17,396 nucleotides of DNA. Origin: an uncultured Methylococcaceae bacterium. Lineage in GTDB: Bacteria; Pseudomonadota; Gammaproteobacteria; Methylococcales; Methylomonadaceae. The stretch covers positions 1-17,396 of the forward strand of contig CAIVAH010000131.1 in assembly GCA_903903765.1 (NCBI GenBank), in the 5' to 3' direction. Position numbers and translations under genes: made by a program. A model generated the notes under the pieces. It saw only the letters and a program-made list of their open reading frames with translations, searched no databases and had not been told where the DNA came from. Every line of letters begins with the position of its first letter. The stretch's first letter is position 1. Positions 16,213 through 17,396 of the stretch are shown here, in pieces.

Positions 16213-16238
16213 ATAAAACTGCTTATAGTTAGTTTTAT
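16213..16238. promoter_or_regulatory. Candidate TetR-family operator 2
   Basis: ATAAAACT (16213-16220) and AGTTTTAT (16231-16238) are exact reverse complements, 10 nt apart. A nested AACT/AGTT pair spans 16217-16230. The repeat would cover the transcription start predicted from TATAGT at 16201-16206, a position suited to repression. Confidence 0.45.
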
Positions 16239-16298
16239 AAACCTTATTACCCAACGCACTAATAGTATTATTAATCATAAAATTAAAGAGAGGTATAT

Positions 16299-17348
16299 AT
16301 GATCGTTAACACAAATTGGCTAAGACCCTTTTTAATGGGGCTCACTACCGCATTAAGCTTAAATCTAACACTCTTATCCGGATCTGCTTTGGCCGAAGAG
16401 AATGAAAGCCATAAAACTTTTAAGTCTGCCCCCACAGGTACCGTGATTAATCAGTTTAAAAAAAACAGTATGAATCTTTGCATCGATGCATTAACTCAAG
16501 CCTACCCTAATGGTATCCGTATATCGAACCTTAATCAGCCATGGATGAATGGCGACAATGTAAATATTAAAAAAATACCCTATGTCAAAGGACATGTTTC
16601 AAACGGTGAATCAATTTTCAAAACAACACTAACCGAACAAACTCGTCATTTCAGAGGCAATGGCATACCTAACCATAAAACAGGTATATTTCCTGTTGTG
16701 CCCGGAACACAAGCCTATAAAATATATCATGGTGCATTAGGAGACAATGCTGAACATCCTACTGCTGATTTAATACCCATCGAACCTTATGATTTAGATA
16801 TCACAGTTAATCGACATCCCGTTTATTCATCAACACCCTATTGTATGGAATCACTTGTTGTGGGTGTCGCAACACAAACTCATGCAGTTTGGCATGCAAA
16901 CCTTGCTAACACAGATGGCGCCGATAACCATTGGGTAGATCCCATTGCAGCCCTTCCCATGGACGAGTGCTGGGGACATCCTTATAACAAGGAATATCAT
17001 TATCATGGTTATTCTTGGAAATGTTTCCCAAATCAAGGCAAAAAAGATGAGCATTCACCTTTGATGGGCTACGCTATGGATGGTTTTGGTATATTTGGAC
17101 CCAGAGGCGAACACGGTGTTATGGTTAAAAACGATGATCTTGATGAATGTCATGGTCATTTTGGCCTGATAGAGTGGGATGGTCAATTAGTGGAAATGTA
17201 TCATTATCATCTCAATAATCAATTCCCTTACGGACCGGGTTGCTTTAGAGGCGAACAAACTTATTATGATGCTATTTCAAATGCACATACCCATGTGCCC
17301 ATGCGTCGTTTGGTACAAGGTCCGAATGAAAAACCTTTAGCTCATTAA
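16299..17348 (+). CDS. Secreted YHYH-domain protein, His- and Cys-rich
   Basis: A predicted exported protein with a YHYH domain, a family named for its motif and without an established function. The 349 aa start with a Sec signal peptide (hydrophobic 11-29, cleavage likely after SALA near residue 32). The mature part has six cysteines (61, 182, 224, 242, 284, 315), an even number suited to disulfides. Histidine clusters include ETHAVWH-like THAVWH (194-199), ECWGHPYNKEYHYHGYSW (223-240), DECHGHFG (282-289), the second YHYH (301-304) followed by FPYGPGCFRG (309-318), and NAHTH (328-332). YHYHG, then GYAMDGFGIFGPRG (257-270), then YHYH and the CFRG end follow the domain order I know. The clusters suggest metal binding (inference). 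AGAGAGG lies 5 nt before the ATG. It is divergent from a TetR-family gene that probably controls it. Confidence 0.8.
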   Translation: MIVNTNWLRPFLMGLTTALSLNLTLLSGSALAEENESHKTFKSAPTGTVINQFKKNSMNLCIDALTQAYPNGIRISNLNQPWMNGDNVNIKKIPYVKGHVSNGESIFKTTLTEQTRHFRGNGIPNHKTGIFPVVPGTQAYKIYHGALGDNAEHPTADLIPIEPYDLDITVNRHPVYSSTPYCMESLVVGVATQTHAVWHANLANTDGADNHWVDPIAALPMDECWGHPYNKEYHYHGYSWKCFPNQGKKDEHSPLMGYAMDGFGIFGPRGEHGVMVKNDDLDECHGHFGLIEWDGQLVEMYHYHLNNQFPYGPGCFRGEQTYYDAISNAHTHVPMRRLVQGPNEKPLAH

Positions 17349-17396
17349 TGGAGAGTTGATAAAAGTATTCTTTGATTTTGTTAATTTCAATACACG
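17349..17396. other. Window end, unassigned
   Basis: The 48 nt after the YHYH stop contain GGAGAG followed directly by a TTG that opens a frame running to the edge. The spacing is too tight for a normal start, so I do not call a gene. No terminator for the YHYH gene is seen before the edge. Confidence 0.3.

Noticed and set aside
17349..17396. Start of a further gene after the YHYH gene, from a TTG following GGAGAG
   Set aside because: The start would touch the putative ribosome binding site, and too little of the frame remains in the window to judge.

Overview
The window is AT-rich chromosomal DNA from a gammaproteobacterium. It carries a bifunctional PBP1b with a UB2H domain, LolA, RarA, a short-linker FtsK and a GalU/ManC pair, all with gammaproteobacterial features. 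A methanotroph-like or other low-GC marine lineage would fit, but no gene here fixes the genus. Most of it is housekeeping DNA, with a few less ordinary loci.

Region by region. (1) 1-106: the leftmost bases encode, on the minus strand, a recognisable piece of a TlpA-like thioredoxin-fold protein. It is cut off by an in-frame stop before the part that should hold the CXXC active site, and base composition changes abruptly there. (2) 214-3389: a polyprenyl-phosphate-mannose-synthase-like GT2 (+) converges across a strong bidirectional terminator on a manC(algA)-galU operon (-). Together these make GDP-mannose, UDP-glucose and probably a lipid-linked sugar for surface polysaccharide. (3) 3592-4945: an AI-2E/PerM-family membrane protein (+), then tRNA-Ser(GGA) (-) with its own promoter. 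(4) 5120-7294: a NspC-like PLP decarboxylase and a medium-chain quinone-reductase-like oxidoreductase, 27 nt apart, preceded by a perfect 7-bp inverted repeat. (5) 7354-11712: a PBP1b-lolA-rarA run with gaps of 20 and 25 nt (peptidoglycan synthesis, lipoprotein transport, replication-fork maintenance). (6) 11715-15175: ftsK followed downstream by an unusual coiled-coil protein with a sulfotransferase-like fold, both on the minus strand and convergent with rarA (2-nt gap). The common gammaproteobacterial order ftsK-lolA-rarA is therefore rearranged. (7) 15427-17348: a TetR-family regulator divergent from a secreted His- and Cys-rich YHYH-domain protein, with two perfect inverted repeats in the shared 248-bp spacer.

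The loci most worth a second look are the TetR/YHYH pair, the degenerate sulfotransferase-like coiled-coil protein beside ftsK, the C9A7 tract with adjacent hairpin early in the PBP1b gene, and the NspC-like gene with no visible carboxynorspermidine pathway partner. I saw no CRISPR array, insertion sequence, phage module or toxin-antitoxin pair. Functional calls rest on motif recognition by eye, not on database searches.
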